The position numbers and the translations under genes are program-made. A stretch of 27,405 nt of DNA, taken from NCBI GenBank assembly GCA_009908925.1, contig JAAAOH010000134.1, forward strand, positions 1 through 27,405, read 5' to 3'. The notes below the pieces were generated by a model. That model was not told the DNA's origin, ran no database searches, and worked only from the letters and a program-made list of their open reading frames with translations. The DNA is from Spirochaetota bacterium (GTDB lineage: Bacteria; Spirochaetota; Spirochaetia; DSM-27196; PWMO01). Shown piece by piece: positions 15,095-22,635 of this stretch; the first letter of the stretch is position 1; each line of letters begins with the position of its first letter.

Positions 15095-16111
15095 ATGATG
15101 CCGAAACGCACAGCGATGCCGACGCGCGTTTTCTTCATATTGGTCGTTTTTCTCGCAGCCGCCGGAATGGTCGGGGCGACCGGCCAGGGCGAAGTTCCCC
15201 TGTCCGAGGAAGGCCCCGAGCCACTCGATGTCAGCGTCGAGGTCCTGAAAGGCCCGACGGGAATGGGGATGATTCGCCTCATGGACGAGGAGCCGTCCTT
15301 CGGAGAAAGCGTGAGCGTCGAATATGCGGTGAGCGGCGCTCCCGACGTCCTGGTTTCCAAAGTGCTTTCCGGCGAGGTCGACATAGCCGCCCTCCCGAGC
15401 AACGTGGCAGCCAAGCTCTACAACAGCGGAGTGCCGTATCAGCTTGCCGCGGTCAACACCCTCGGGGTGCTCTATCTCGTCTCCAATGGTCCCGAGGTTG
15501 ACTCTTTCTCCGAGCTCGCCGGCACCCCCATCGACACCTCCGCGCGCGGGGCAAACCCCGATATCATCCTGCGGCACCTGTTGAGCGAGCACGGCATCGA
15601 TCCCGAAGACGATGTGGAGCTTCGCTACTACAACCACACCGAGCTTGCGCAGCTCGTCATCGCCGGAAGATCGGATCTCGCCGTGCTGCCCGAGCCCTTC
15701 GTTACGAGGGTTGTAAACGCCTCCGAGACCGCGCGCGTGGAGATAGATCTCCAGGAAGCGTGGCGTGATCTCAAGGGCGAGGACGCCTTCATCGCCATGG
15801 GCGTGCTCGTGGTGAAGGATTCTCTCGTGGCAGAGCGTCCCGGCTTCGTGGCGGAGTTTCTCGAGCGGTACGAGGCCTCGATCGACTGGGTGAACGCGAA
15901 TCCACGCGCCGCCGGCCGACTCATCGAGGAGAACGAGCTCGGGTTTACCGCCGCCTCGGCAACCGAGGCTATCCCGCGGGCAAACATCCGCTATATCGGG
16001 GCGGCGGAGGCGCGGCAGCGCCTGGAGGAGTACTTCTCGATCCTCCGCGACTTCGACCCGGCGTCCATCGGCGGCGCATTGCCCGACGACGGGTTCTATC
16101 TCGACCTCTGA
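15095..16111 (+). CDS. ABC transporter periplasmic substrate-binding protein (NitT/TauT-like)
   Basis: 338 residues. Residues 10-29 form a signal peptide that ends in AGMVGA-TGQGE. No lipobox cysteine is present, so it should be a soluble periplasmic protein. The body resembles SsuA/TauA/NMT1-type binding proteins: a first-lobe DVLVSKVLSGEVDIAALPSNVA segment, a hinge DTSARGANPDIILRHLLSEHGI and the second-lobe LVIAGRSDLAVLPEPFVTRV. Such proteins bind nitrate, sulfonates or thiamine-pyrimidine compounds; the ligand cannot be read here. A strong AGGAGG (15083-15088) precedes the ATG by 6 bases, stronger than its neighbours', fitting high production of a binding protein. No permease or ATPase gene is adjacent. 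Confidence 0.88.
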   Translation: MMPKRTAMPTRVFFILVVFLAAAGMVGATGQGEVPLSEEGPEPLDVSVEVLKGPTGMGMIRLMDEEPSFGESVSVEYAVSGAPDVLVSKVLSGEVDIAALPSNVAAKLYNSGVPYQLAAVNTLGVLYLVSNGPEVDSFSELAGTPIDTSARGANPDIILRHLLSEHGIDPEDDVELRYYNHTELAQLVIAGRSDLAVLPEPFVTRVVNASETARVEIDLQEAWRDLKGEDAFIAMGVLVVKDSLVAERPGFVAEFLERYEASIDWVNANPRAAGRLIEENELGFTAASATEAIPRANIRYIGAAEARQRLEEYFSILRDFDPASIGGALPDDGFYLDL

Positions 16112-16134
16112 CATCGACTCGATCTCGGGACCGT

Positions 16135-16163
16135 TTGCTTGCAGACGGAAAGCTTAGTATTCT
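16135..16163 (+). promoter_or_regulatory. Probable promoter of the superoxide dismutase gene
   Basis: TTGCTT (16135-16140), 17 bases, TATTCT (16158-16163). The predicted start, about 16170, coincides with an inverted repeat GAAGCG-gcag-CGCTTC (16171-16186) that may be an operator or a 5' hairpin. Confidence 0.5.
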
Positions 16164-16213
16164 GGTCATAGAAGCGGCAGCGCTTCGAAATCCTACTGTG
16201 ACGAGGAGGCACT

Positions 16214-16822
16214 ATGCCTTTCCATACGCCGGATCTTCCATATAGTTACGACGCGCTCGCTCCGTATATCGACGAGGAGACGATGCGTCTGCACCACGAC
16301 AAGCATCACGTGGGCTACACCACCAAGTTGAACGCAGCCGTCGAAGGGACAGAATACGAGTCGTGGAGTATCGAGAATCTGCTGAAGGGACTGGAATCGC
16401 TTCCCGAGGACTTGCGTACACCGGTGCGTAACCATGGCGGCGGCCACTACAACCACGGACTGTTCTGGGGGATGATGGCCCCTGAGGCGGGTGGTGAGCC
16501 CTCCGGCGCCGTTGGAACCGCCCTTCGTGAGACTTTCGGAGGTTTCGAGGAGTTCAAGGCCGCCTTCAAGACAACCGCCACCGGACGCTTCGGAAGCGGC
16601 TGGGCCTGGCTGGTCGTGAATGGGCCGGGGAGGCTCCAGCTCGTGAGCACGCCGAATCAGGATAATCCCATAACGGAGGGGCTGACTCCGGTTCTCGGGA
16701 TCGACGTATGGGAGCATGCCTACTATCTCACGTACCGCAATCGACGGGCGGAATACGTGGACAACTTCTTCAACGTCGTCAACTGGGACACCGTCGCGCA
16801 CCTCTACGAGCGCGCGCGTTGA
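16214..16822 (+). CDS. sodA: Superoxide dismutase (Fe/Mn family, Mn-type residues)
   Basis: 202 residues, the usual length for the family, no signal peptide. The four metal ligands are in place: H27 (in LHHDKHH), H81 (in HYNHGLFW), D164 and H168 (in DVWEHAYY). The second-shell glutamine is in the C-terminal domain (Q149 of NQD), with GGG at 75-77; this is the Mn-enzyme pattern rather than the Fe-enzyme pattern, though cambialistic activity is possible. It converts superoxide to peroxide and oxygen in the cytoplasm. GAGGAGG lies about 6 bases before the ATG. It stands between its own putative promoter and the suf genes, and the oxygen-sensitive enzymes in this window make oxygen defence a sensible context. 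Confidence 0.95.
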   Translation: MPFHTPDLPYSYDALAPYIDEETMRLHHDKHHVGYTTKLNAAVEGTEYESWSIENLLKGLESLPEDLRTPVRNHGGGHYNHGLFWGMMAPEAGGEPSGAVGTALRETFGGFEEFKAAFKTTATGRFGSGWAWLVVNGPGRLQLVSTPNQDNPITEGLTPVLGIDVWEHAYYLTYRNRRAEYVDNFFNVVNWDTVAHLYERAR

Positions 16823-16848
16823 CCTCCATCCGAGCGCCGCAGTAAGCT
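16819..16848 (+). promoter_or_regulatory. Probable promoter of sufS-sufU
   Basis: TTGACC (16819-16824), 18 bases, TAAGCT (16843-16848). The -35 includes the TGA stop codon of sodA. Its predicted start near 16855 falls just before the leader hairpin. Confidence 0.45.
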
Positions 16849-16857
16849 TTGAATCAG

Positions 16858-16890
16858 GGACCGTCGCGGGCGAAGGGTCCACGGCGGTCC
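16858..16890 (+). promoter_or_regulatory. Leader hairpin directly upstream of the sufS ribosome site
   Basis: A 9-base-pair stem, GGACCGTCG (16858-16866) with CGGCGGTCC (16882-16890), has one G-U pair and a 15-base loop. It abuts the GAGGAG Shine-Dalgarno sequence (16891-16896) of sufS. It could stabilise the message, modulate translation, or mark a protein-binding site; which one is unknown. Confidence 0.5.
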
Positions 16891-16905
16891 GAGGAGCACA
16901 GATAC

Positions 16906-18177
16906 ATGTCTTCCACATATACCAGTAGTGCCGTCGAGCAGACCTCGGTGGCTCTCGATACAGAGCGTATTCGCAGGGACTTCCCCATTCTGTCTCGCAC
17001 CATGAGGGGAAAGCCCTTCGTGTATCTCGACAACAGTGCGACCTCGCTCAAGCCTCAATCGGTCATCGACACCGAGGTCTCCTACTACACCGAGATGAGC
17101 TCCAACATTCACCGCGGGGTGTATGAGTTCTCCGAGCGCGCGAGCATGCTCTACGACGAGGCGCGTGAGCGCGCCGCACGCTTCATACACGCGCCGCAGG
17201 ACTCTCACGTCATCTTTACCCGTGGTACAACCGAGGCGATCAACACCGTGGCATACGGCTGGGGGCTCAAGCACCTCGGGCCGGGAGACGAGGTCGTGGT
17301 GAGCGAGATCGAGCATCACGCGAACTTCGTGCCCTGGCAGACCATTTGCGAGCGAACCGGCGCCACGCTCAAGTTCATACCCGCCGACCCGGCGAACGGA
17401 CGGCTGCGCCTCGATAGTCTCGAGACCCTCATCACCGCGAAGACGCGACTGGTGGCAATTACGGCCATGTCCAACGTTACGGGCTTCATGCCGCCGCTCG
17501 ACCGGATCCTCTCGCGGGCCAAAGAGGTGGGGGCGGTCACGCTGGTGGACGGCGCACAGCTCGTGTCGCATCAGCCGGTGGATGTCGCCGCTCTCGGCGC
17601 CGATTTTCTCGCCTTCTCGGGGCACAAGATGCTGGGGCCCACCGGGGTTGGTGTGCTCTGGGGCCGCGCAGAGGTCCTCGAGGACATGGATCCCTTCCTC
17701 CTCGGCGGTGACATGATCGTGAAGGTGCGGAAAGAGCGCACTACCTTCAAGGATCTGCCCGAGCGCTTCGAGGCCGGCACGCCCAACATCGCAGGGGTCA
17801 TCGGCTTCGCGGCCGCTATCGACTACCTCGAGTCGGTCGGAATGGAGGCGATTCACCGCCACGAGCAGAAGCTCCTCGCCCATGCCATGGAGCGTGCCGC
17901 GGAGTTCGATGATCTCACCGTGTACGGTCCGGCCGACGTATCGGTCCGCGGGGGTGTGTTCTCCTTCAATCTCGGCGACGTTCATCCCCACGACACCGGC
18001 GCCATCCTCGACCAGGAGGGCATTGCGGTGCGCACGGGGTTCCACTGCGCGCAGCCCCTCATGCAGGTCTTCGGCGTGCCCGGCACCACACGGGCGTCGT
18101 TCTATCTCTACAACACCGTCGCCGAGGTCGACCGCCTGTTTGAGGGCATCGAGCGGGTGAGGAATGTATTCGGATGA
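16906..18177 (+). CDS. sufS: Cysteine desulfurase SufS
   Basis: 423 residues from the ATG at 16906; GAGGAG 9 bases upstream and the usual family N-terminus (RRDFPILSRTMRGKPFVYLDN) support this over the longer frame starting at 16849. The pyridoxal-phosphate lysine is K241 (FSGHKMLGPTG) and the catalytic cysteine is C381 in RTGFHCAQPLM, which is the group II (SufS) context. The enzyme removes sulfur from cysteine as a persulfide for Fe-S cluster assembly. Its stop overlaps the sufU start as ATGA, consistent with the known SufS-SufU partnership. sufB, sufC and sufD are not in the window. Confidence 0.95.
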   Translation: MSSTYTSSAVEQTSVALDTERIRRDFPILSRTMRGKPFVYLDNSATSLKPQSVIDTEVSYYTEMSSNIHRGVYEFSERASMLYDEARERAARFIHAPQDSHVIFTRGTTEAINTVAYGWGLKHLGPGDEVVVSEIEHHANFVPWQTICERTGATLKFIPADPANGRLRLDSLETLITAKTRLVAITAMSNVTGFMPPLDRILSRAKEVGAVTLVDGAQLVSHQPVDVAALGADFLAFSGHKMLGPTGVGVLWGRAEVLEDMDPFLLGGDMIVKVRKERTTFKDLPERFEAGTPNIAGVIGFAAAIDYLESVGMEAIHRHEQKLLAHAMERAAEFDDLTVYGPADVSVRGGVFSFNLGDVHPHDTGAILDQEGIAVRTGFHCAQPLMQVFGVPGTTRASFYLYNTVAEVDRLFEGIERVRNVFG

Positions 18178-18611
18178 GCATCGAAGACGATATCTACAAG
18201 GAAATCATCCTCGAGAACTACAAATCGACGCGGAACAAGCGGGAAGTGGATGCCGAGACGCACCACGCCGAGGGGGCGAACCCGTCCTGCGGAGACGACA
18301 TGGAGCTCCACGTGCGCGCCGAAAACGGCCGCATCGCCGACATCGCCTACCAGGGCATGGGCTGCTCCATCTGCTGCGCATCGGCGAACCTGCTGTGCGA
18401 CGCGGTGCGCGGGAAGTCGGTCGGGGAAGCCCAGGCGATCGTCTCGCAGTACCGCTCTATGTTGCTCGAGGACGCCGAGCCGGAGTTTCCCGATGAAGCC
18501 GGCGATCTCGAGGCCATGCAGGGGGTAAAGAAGTACCCCGTGCGGATCAAGTGCGCCATGCTTGCCTGGAATACCCTCGAGAGCATCATGCGCGACATCG
18601 GCGCGGATTGA
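18174..18611 (+). CDS. sufU: SufU-type zinc-dependent sulfurtransferase
   Basis: 145 residues, the normal size. The zinc/sulfur-binding residues of SufU are in place: C39 and D41 (NPSCGDD), C64 (GMGCSICCASA) and C127 (RIKCAMLAW). The insert between the second and third cysteines distinguishes SufU from IscU. SufU accepts persulfide sulfur from SufS and passes it to the SufBCD scaffold. Two further cysteines (C67, C68) follow C64 and are unusual to my knowledge. Translation is probably coupled to sufS by the ATGA overlap. Confidence 0.92.
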   Translation: MSIEDDIYKEIILENYKSTRNKREVDAETHHAEGANPSCGDDMELHVRAENGRIADIAYQGMGCSICCASANLLCDAVRGKSVGEAQAIVSQYRSMLLEDAEPEFPDEAGDLEAMQGVKKYPVRIKCAMLAWNTLESIMRDIGAD

Positions 18612-18636
18612 CACGGCCGGCACGCGCCGGTAGGCT
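18608..18636 (+). promoter_or_regulatory. Probable promoter of gpmA with an inverted repeat in the spacer
   Basis: A perfect TTGACA (18608-18613) includes the sufU stop codon; after 17 bases comes TAGGCT (18631-18636). The spacer holds CCGGC-acgc-GCCGG (18617-18630), which may be an operator, or a weak terminator stem for sufSU since GGCTTTCT follows. Confidence 0.5.
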
Positions 18637-18667
18637 TTCTGCCGCACAACCGAAATCTGGAGGCCGC

Positions 18668-19411
18668 ATGTACAAGATCGTACTCGTACGACACGGAGAG
18701 AGTGAGTGGAACAAGTCGAACCTGTTCACCGGATGGACCGACGTGGATCTGTCGGAGAAGGGCATCGCCGAAGCCGAGGAGGCCGGCCGTCTTCTGTCCG
18801 AAGAGGGGTACGAGTTCGATCTCGCCTTCACCTCGGTGCTGACTCGCGCCATCCGAACGCTGGATATCGTACTCCACAAGATGGGGCTGTCGTGGATCCC
18901 GGTTGAAAAGCACTGGAGGCTGAACGAGCGCCACTACGGCTCTCTTCAGGGCTACAACAAGGCTCAGATGGCCGAGAAAGAGGGCGAGGAGAAGGTTCAT
19001 CAGTGGCGCCGCAGCTACGACGTCCCGCCGCCTCCCCTGACCGAGGACGATGATCGCTTCCCCGGGAAGGACCGCCGGTACTTCGACGTGCCCAGGTCCG
19101 ATCTGCCGCGCACCGAGTCCCTCAAGGACACCGTGGCGCGCTTTCTGCCCTACTGGCGTGTCGCGATTGCGCCGGCCATCGTGTCGGGCAAGCGAATCGT
19201 CATCGCCGCCCACGGCAACAGCCTCCGGGCGCTGGTGAAGTATCTCGACGATATGTCCGATGAGGCGATCACCAAGCTCAACATCCCCACCGGAATTCCG
19301 CTGGTCTATGAGCTCGACGAGAACCTGACGCCGACAAAGCACTACTACCTCGGTGACGCCGAAGCCGCCGAGAAGGCCGCCCAGGCTGTGGCGAATCAGG
19401 CAAAGAAGTAG
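18668..19411 (+). CDS. gpmA: 2,3-bisphosphoglycerate-dependent phosphoglycerate mutase
   Basis: 247 residues from the ATG at 18668, with GGAGG ending 4 bases before it; the longer frame upstream runs through sufU and is rejected. Catalytic residues of the dPGM family are visible: the phosphorylated H9 in LVRHGESEWN, R60 region SVLTRAIRT, E87 in LNERHYG, and H182 in AAHGNSLRAL. It interconverts 3- and 2-phosphoglycerate in glycolysis. Length and motifs match full-length bacterial GpmA. The C-terminal tail is Ala/Lys-rich. It has its own putative promoter and is followed 18 bases later by purU. Confidence 0.95.
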   Translation: MYKIVLVRHGESEWNKSNLFTGWTDVDLSEKGIAEAEEAGRLLSEEGYEFDLAFTSVLTRAIRTLDIVLHKMGLSWIPVEKHWRLNERHYGSLQGYNKAQMAEKEGEEKVHQWRRSYDVPPPPLTEDDDRFPGKDRRYFDVPRSDLPRTESLKDTVARFLPYWRVAIAPAIVSGKRIVIAAHGNSLRALVKYLDDMSDEAITKLNIPTGIPLVYELDENLTPTKHYYLGDAEAAEKAAQAVANQAKK

Positions 19412-19429
19412 GCGATCGAGCCTTCTCTC

Positions 19430-20302
19430 ATGACGTCATCACAGGCGGAAACACCTCGAGCCGTTCTTCTTCTCTCATGTCCCGACGCGCGGGGCATCGT
19501 GGCCGAGGTGTCGCACTTCATCTACACCTACAACGGCAACATCATTCACTCGAGCCAGCACGACGACGAGCAGTCGAGTACCTTCTTCATGCGCATCGAG
19601 TGGGACATTTCCGACTTCACCCTGCCGGCGGAGAAGATCAGGGCCGCGTTCGAGCCGATCGCGATCAAGTTCGAGATGAGCTATACCCTCGAGTTCTCGG
19701 ATCAGGTGCCGCGGCTCGCGGTGTTCGTCTCGAGGCAGGATCACTGCCTGTTCGACCTGTTGCTTCGCAACAAGGAAGGCGAGATCGGCGGTGAGATCGC
19801 GCTCATCGTCAGCAACCACCGCGACCACGAGAATGTGGCCGAGTGGTTCGGTATCCCCTTTTATCACTTCCCGGTCACGAAGGAGACCAAGCCGGAGGTT
19901 GAGCGCGAGCAGATCGACCTTCTCAGGCGCGAGAGCATCGACCTCGTCGTCCTTGCACGCTACATGCAGATTCTCAGCGGCCAGTTCGTCGAGGCGTTCC
20001 CCAAACGTATCATCAACATCCATCATAGCTTCCTGCCGGCCTTCGTGGGCGCGAAACCCTATCACCAGGCATTCGAGCGGGGGGTGAAGATTATCGGAGC
20101 CACGAGTCACTACGTGACCGAAAATCTCGACCAGGGTCCCATTATCGAACAGGATGTCACGCGGGTGAGCCACCGGGATTCGGTGGAGGACATGGTGCAG
20201 AAGGGCAAGAACCTCGAAAAGGTGGTGCTCGCCCGGGCGGTGAGGCTCCACGTCGAGCACCGGGTGCTCGCCTACCGCAACAAGACGGTCGTGTTCGAGT
20301 AG
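19430..20302 (+). CDS. purU: Formyltetrahydrofolate deformylase
   Basis: 290 residues. An N-terminal ACT domain (about 10-90, starting VLLLSCPDARGIVAEVS) is followed by a formyltransferase-fold hydrolase domain (about 95-290). The catalytic triad of the family is N196 and H198 (INIHHSFLPAF) and D234 (LDQGPIIEQD). It hydrolyses 10-formyl-THF to formate and THF, balancing one-carbon pools and feeding formate to PurT where that exists. ATG at 19430 has no clear Shine-Dalgarno sequence. It is probably cotranscribed with gpmA. Confidence 0.94.
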   Translation: MTSSQAETPRAVLLLSCPDARGIVAEVSHFIYTYNGNIIHSSQHDDEQSSTFFMRIEWDISDFTLPAEKIRAAFEPIAIKFEMSYTLEFSDQVPRLAVFVSRQDHCLFDLLLRNKEGEIGGEIALIVSNHRDHENVAEWFGIPFYHFPVTKETKPEVEREQIDLLRRESIDLVVLARYMQILSGQFVEAFPKRIINIHHSFLPAFVGAKPYHQAFERGVKIIGATSHYVTENLDQGPIIEQDVTRVSHRDSVEDMVQKGKNLEKVVLARAVRLHVEHRVLAYRNKTVVFE

Positions 20303-20328
20303 CGATCGGGTTCGAATGGAGAGACGCG

Positions 20329-20883
20329 ATGTACGAGGTGGAGCTCAAAGCCTGGGTAGACGATGCCACCGAACTGCAGAGGCGCCTCGATGCGACGTGC
20401 TCATATCGGCGTGACTTCGACAAGCGCGACCGCTACTTCTCCGCACCCGCCTGTGCCGCGGACCGGGAGTGGAGCCCGCAGCGATTTCGCCTGCGCCGCG
20501 ACGGGGAAGAGCTCGTGTGCACCTACAAGCAGAAGGCCGTCGATCAGTCGGTGGAGATGAACCTCGAGCGGGAGTTCGAGGTCTCGGACGAAGATGCGTT
20601 TCTCGGCCTGGTGCGGCGCCTCGGTTGCACACCGCTCGTGGACAAGCACAAGCAGGGGCGGCAGTACGACTACAACGGCCTGACCGTGGAGCTCTCGGTC
20701 GTACACGGGCTCGGCACTTTCCTCGAGATCGAGCGCCTCCTCGGGGACGACTCCTCGGAGGCTGACCGTGCCGCGGCGGGCGAAGAGGTGCGCGCCGCCC
20801 TCGAGACGTTCGGGGTGTCCGCCGAACGGGTGGAGGAGCGGCCCTACACGCAGATGCTTCTCGACGGAGTGGGCGGACGATGA
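20329..20883 (+). CDS. CYTH-domain protein (class IV adenylate cyclase / triphosphatase superfamily)
   Basis: 184 residues. The signature ExExK is at the very N-terminus (E3-V-E5-L-K7), and the other tunnel strands of a triphosphate tunnel fold can be followed: RFRLRRDG, VCTYKQK, NLEREFEV, DKHKQGRQYDY and FLEIERLL. These enzymes hydrolyse triphosphates (thiamine-PPP, inorganic PPP) or make cAMP (CyaB type); the choice cannot be made here. GGAGAG lies about 6 bases before the ATG. Its TGA overlaps the start of the HAD gene as ATGA, so the two are translationally coupled. Confidence 0.85.
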   Translation: MYEVELKAWVDDATELQRRLDATCSYRRDFDKRDRYFSAPACAADREWSPQRFRLRRDGEELVCTYKQKAVDQSVEMNLEREFEVSDEDAFLGLVRRLGCTPLVDKHKQGRQYDYNGLTVELSVVHGLGTFLEIERLLGDDSSEADRAAAGEEVRAALETFGVSAERVEERPYTQMLLDGVGGR

Positions 20884-21530
20884 CGCGCTACGGTGAGCTC
20901 TCGGGCGCCCGTGGGCTTCTCTTCGATATCGACGGTACCCTCTACGACCACCCCGCCTACCTGGCATCGCACAAACAATCACTCACCGAACGCCTGGCAA
21001 TGGAGCTCGGCCGAAGCTATGACGAGGTGCGCCACGAGGTGCGCGACGTGCAGGACCGGCTCGCCGCCGAGCGCGGGCGACGCCCGTCGCTGGCCAACAC
21101 CTTTCTCGAGTTCGGCGTGAGCATGGAGCAGAACGTGGCCTGGCGAAGCAGGTTGCTCAAGCCCGAGCGCTACCTCGGCCGCGACCCGCGGCTTGCCGAG
21201 GCGCTCTCTATGCTGAAGGCGCGGTTTGCGCTTGCGGCCCTCACCAACAACCCCGCCGATATCGCGCGCCGCACTCTCGACATACTCGGCGTCGGCTCGT
21301 TCTTCCCGACGATCGTGGCCCTCGACGACACGCTTGTCTCCAAGCCCGAACTCGAGCCGTTTCGTGCCGGCCTTTCCTCGTTGGGGCTCGCGGCCGGGGA
21401 GGTGATTATGATCGGAGACCGTTACGACGTCGACATTGCGCCGGCGCTGGAGCTCGGGATGAGCGGAGTGCTTGTCGACGGGGTCGAAGACGTGTATGCT
21501 CTGCCGGAAATTCTCGGAGAAACAGGGTAG
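20880..21530 (+). CDS. HAD-superfamily phosphatase
   Basis: 216 residues with all four HAD motifs: DIDGTL (nucleophile D16, acid D18), TNN in AALTNNPAD, the lysine of VSKPELEPF and the acidic pair in MIGDRYDVDIAP. A helical cap sits between motifs I and II (about 25-95), as in phosphoglycolate phosphatase-like subfamily I enzymes. Substrate unknown. It is coupled to the CYTH gene by an ATGA overlap and is followed 4 bases later by the lipid kinase-like gene. Confidence 0.9.
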   Translation: MTRYGELSGARGLLFDIDGTLYDHPAYLASHKQSLTERLAMELGRSYDEVRHEVRDVQDRLAAERGRRPSLANTFLEFGVSMEQNVAWRSRLLKPERYLGRDPRLAEALSMLKARFALAALTNNPADIARRTLDILGVGSFFPTIVALDDTLVSKPELEPFRAGLSSLGLAAGEVIMIGDRYDVDIAPALELGMSGVLVDGVEDVYALPEILGETG

Positions 21531-21534
21531 CCGC

Positions 21535-22635
21535 ATGCGCGCATATCTCGCCATTGCAGAACGGGTCGCCCGGATTCTGCGGTACTCCCACACCGTGCCC
21601 GGCCGCAAGCTCACCGCGGATATCATTATCAACGTGCGTGCCGGCGCGCTTGCCCACCGGGGCCGGTTCAAGCGGGTGCGCCGCATTTTTGCGGAGTTCA
21701 CCGCCGGCATCGAGGGTGCACAACGAGACGGTGAGGCCCTGGTGGTGCACTATCACTTCACGCAGTACCACGGCCACGCCCGCGAGATCGCACGGCGTAT
21801 TCTGCTTGCAAACGTCGACCTCGATCGCCAGCGTGTAATCGTCAGCCTCGGTGGTGACGGCACCCACGGTGAGATCCTGAGCGTTCTGTCGAGCGCCGCC
21901 CCTTCGGTTCAGGCGCGCACCACCGTATTCCGTCTGCCGCTCGGAAGCGGCAACGACGGCGCAGATTCGCCGGATCTCGCAACGGCGCTGCGCGTGATGC
22001 TCTCCGGTCGGACGGTGAGCGGGATTCCTTCGGTCCGGGTGGAAACAGCGCGCGGCCGCAGTTTCCACGCGTTCAACATCGTCTCAGTGGGGATCGATGC
22101 CTTCGTGACCGACGTTTCCGCCCGACTGAAGCGACTGCTCCCGGGAAACATCTACCGCATCGCGGCGGCGACCTCTGCTGCGCTATACCAGGTGCTTCTG
22201 CACCCGCGGGAGATGACCGCCGAATTCGGACGGGCCGACGGCGCCCCCGTGCCCCGCGCGGGACGCTTCGTGCTGCTGGCCGTGGGGCCCTCGGGGCACC
22301 GGACCTACGGAAACGGAATGCGCATTCTGCCCGGAGACGACAATGTCTGCCTGGTGCATCGGCTCACAACGGTGCAGATCATGACACTCAAAAGCAGCAT
22401 GTACCGCGGCGAGCATGTGGACCTGCCGGTGGTGGAGACCTTCGATTCCGCCGACATAACCCTTCGCTACGACGGGCGCCTTCCGCTCCAGGCAGACGGT
22501 GAGCCGGTGTGGCTCGAGGCCGAAGACTTTCCGCTTCGCATGTCTCGCGGGTGGAGTGAGCTCAAGGCTCCGGATGTGGAGTTATCGCTCGGGCGTGCAG
22601 CGGTCCCGGCGGCCGCCGCTCAGGCGAAATCGTAG
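21535..22635 (+). CDS. Diacylglycerol/sphingosine-kinase-like lipid kinase
   Basis: 366 residues from the ATG at 21535; the frame is open further upstream but that sequence is the end of the HAD gene. The nucleotide-binding signature SLGGDGTHGE is at 104-113, preceded by the N-terminal ADIIINVRAGA strand, and PLGSGND follows about 45 residues later. A beta-rich C-terminal domain with ILPGDDNVCLV completes the DAGK/LCB5 fold. Members phosphorylate lipid hydroxyls at the membrane face using ATP; the substrate is not predictable. It is the last gene of the CYTH-HAD-kinase run. Its final 16 bases overlap the MBL-fold gene on the other strand. Confidence 0.85.
   Translation: MRAYLAIAERVARILRYSHTVPGRKLTADIIINVRAGALAHRGRFKRVRRIFAEFTAGIEGAQRDGEALVVHYHFTQYHGHAREIARRILLANVDLDRQRVIVSLGGDGTHGEILSVLSSAAPSVQARTTVFRLPLGSGNDGADSPDLATALRVMLSGRTVSGIPSVRVETARGRSFHAFNIVSVGIDAFVTDVSARLKRLLPGNIYRIAAATSAALYQVLLHPREMTAEFGRADGAPVPRAGRFVLLAVGPSGHRTYGNGMRILPGDDNVCLVHRLTTVQIMTLKSSMYRGEHVDLPVVETFDSADITLRYDGRLPLQADGEPVWLEAEDFPLRMSRGWSELKAPDVELSLGRAAVPAAAAQAKS

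Noticed and set aside
14966..16114. Long - strand open frame opposite the substrate-binding protein gene
   Set aside because: It mirrors the coding strand, while the + strand has a signal peptide, strong ribosome site and known fold.
16804..18045. Long - strand open frame opposite sufS
   Set aside because: Shadow of sufS, whose catalytic residues are complete on the + strand.
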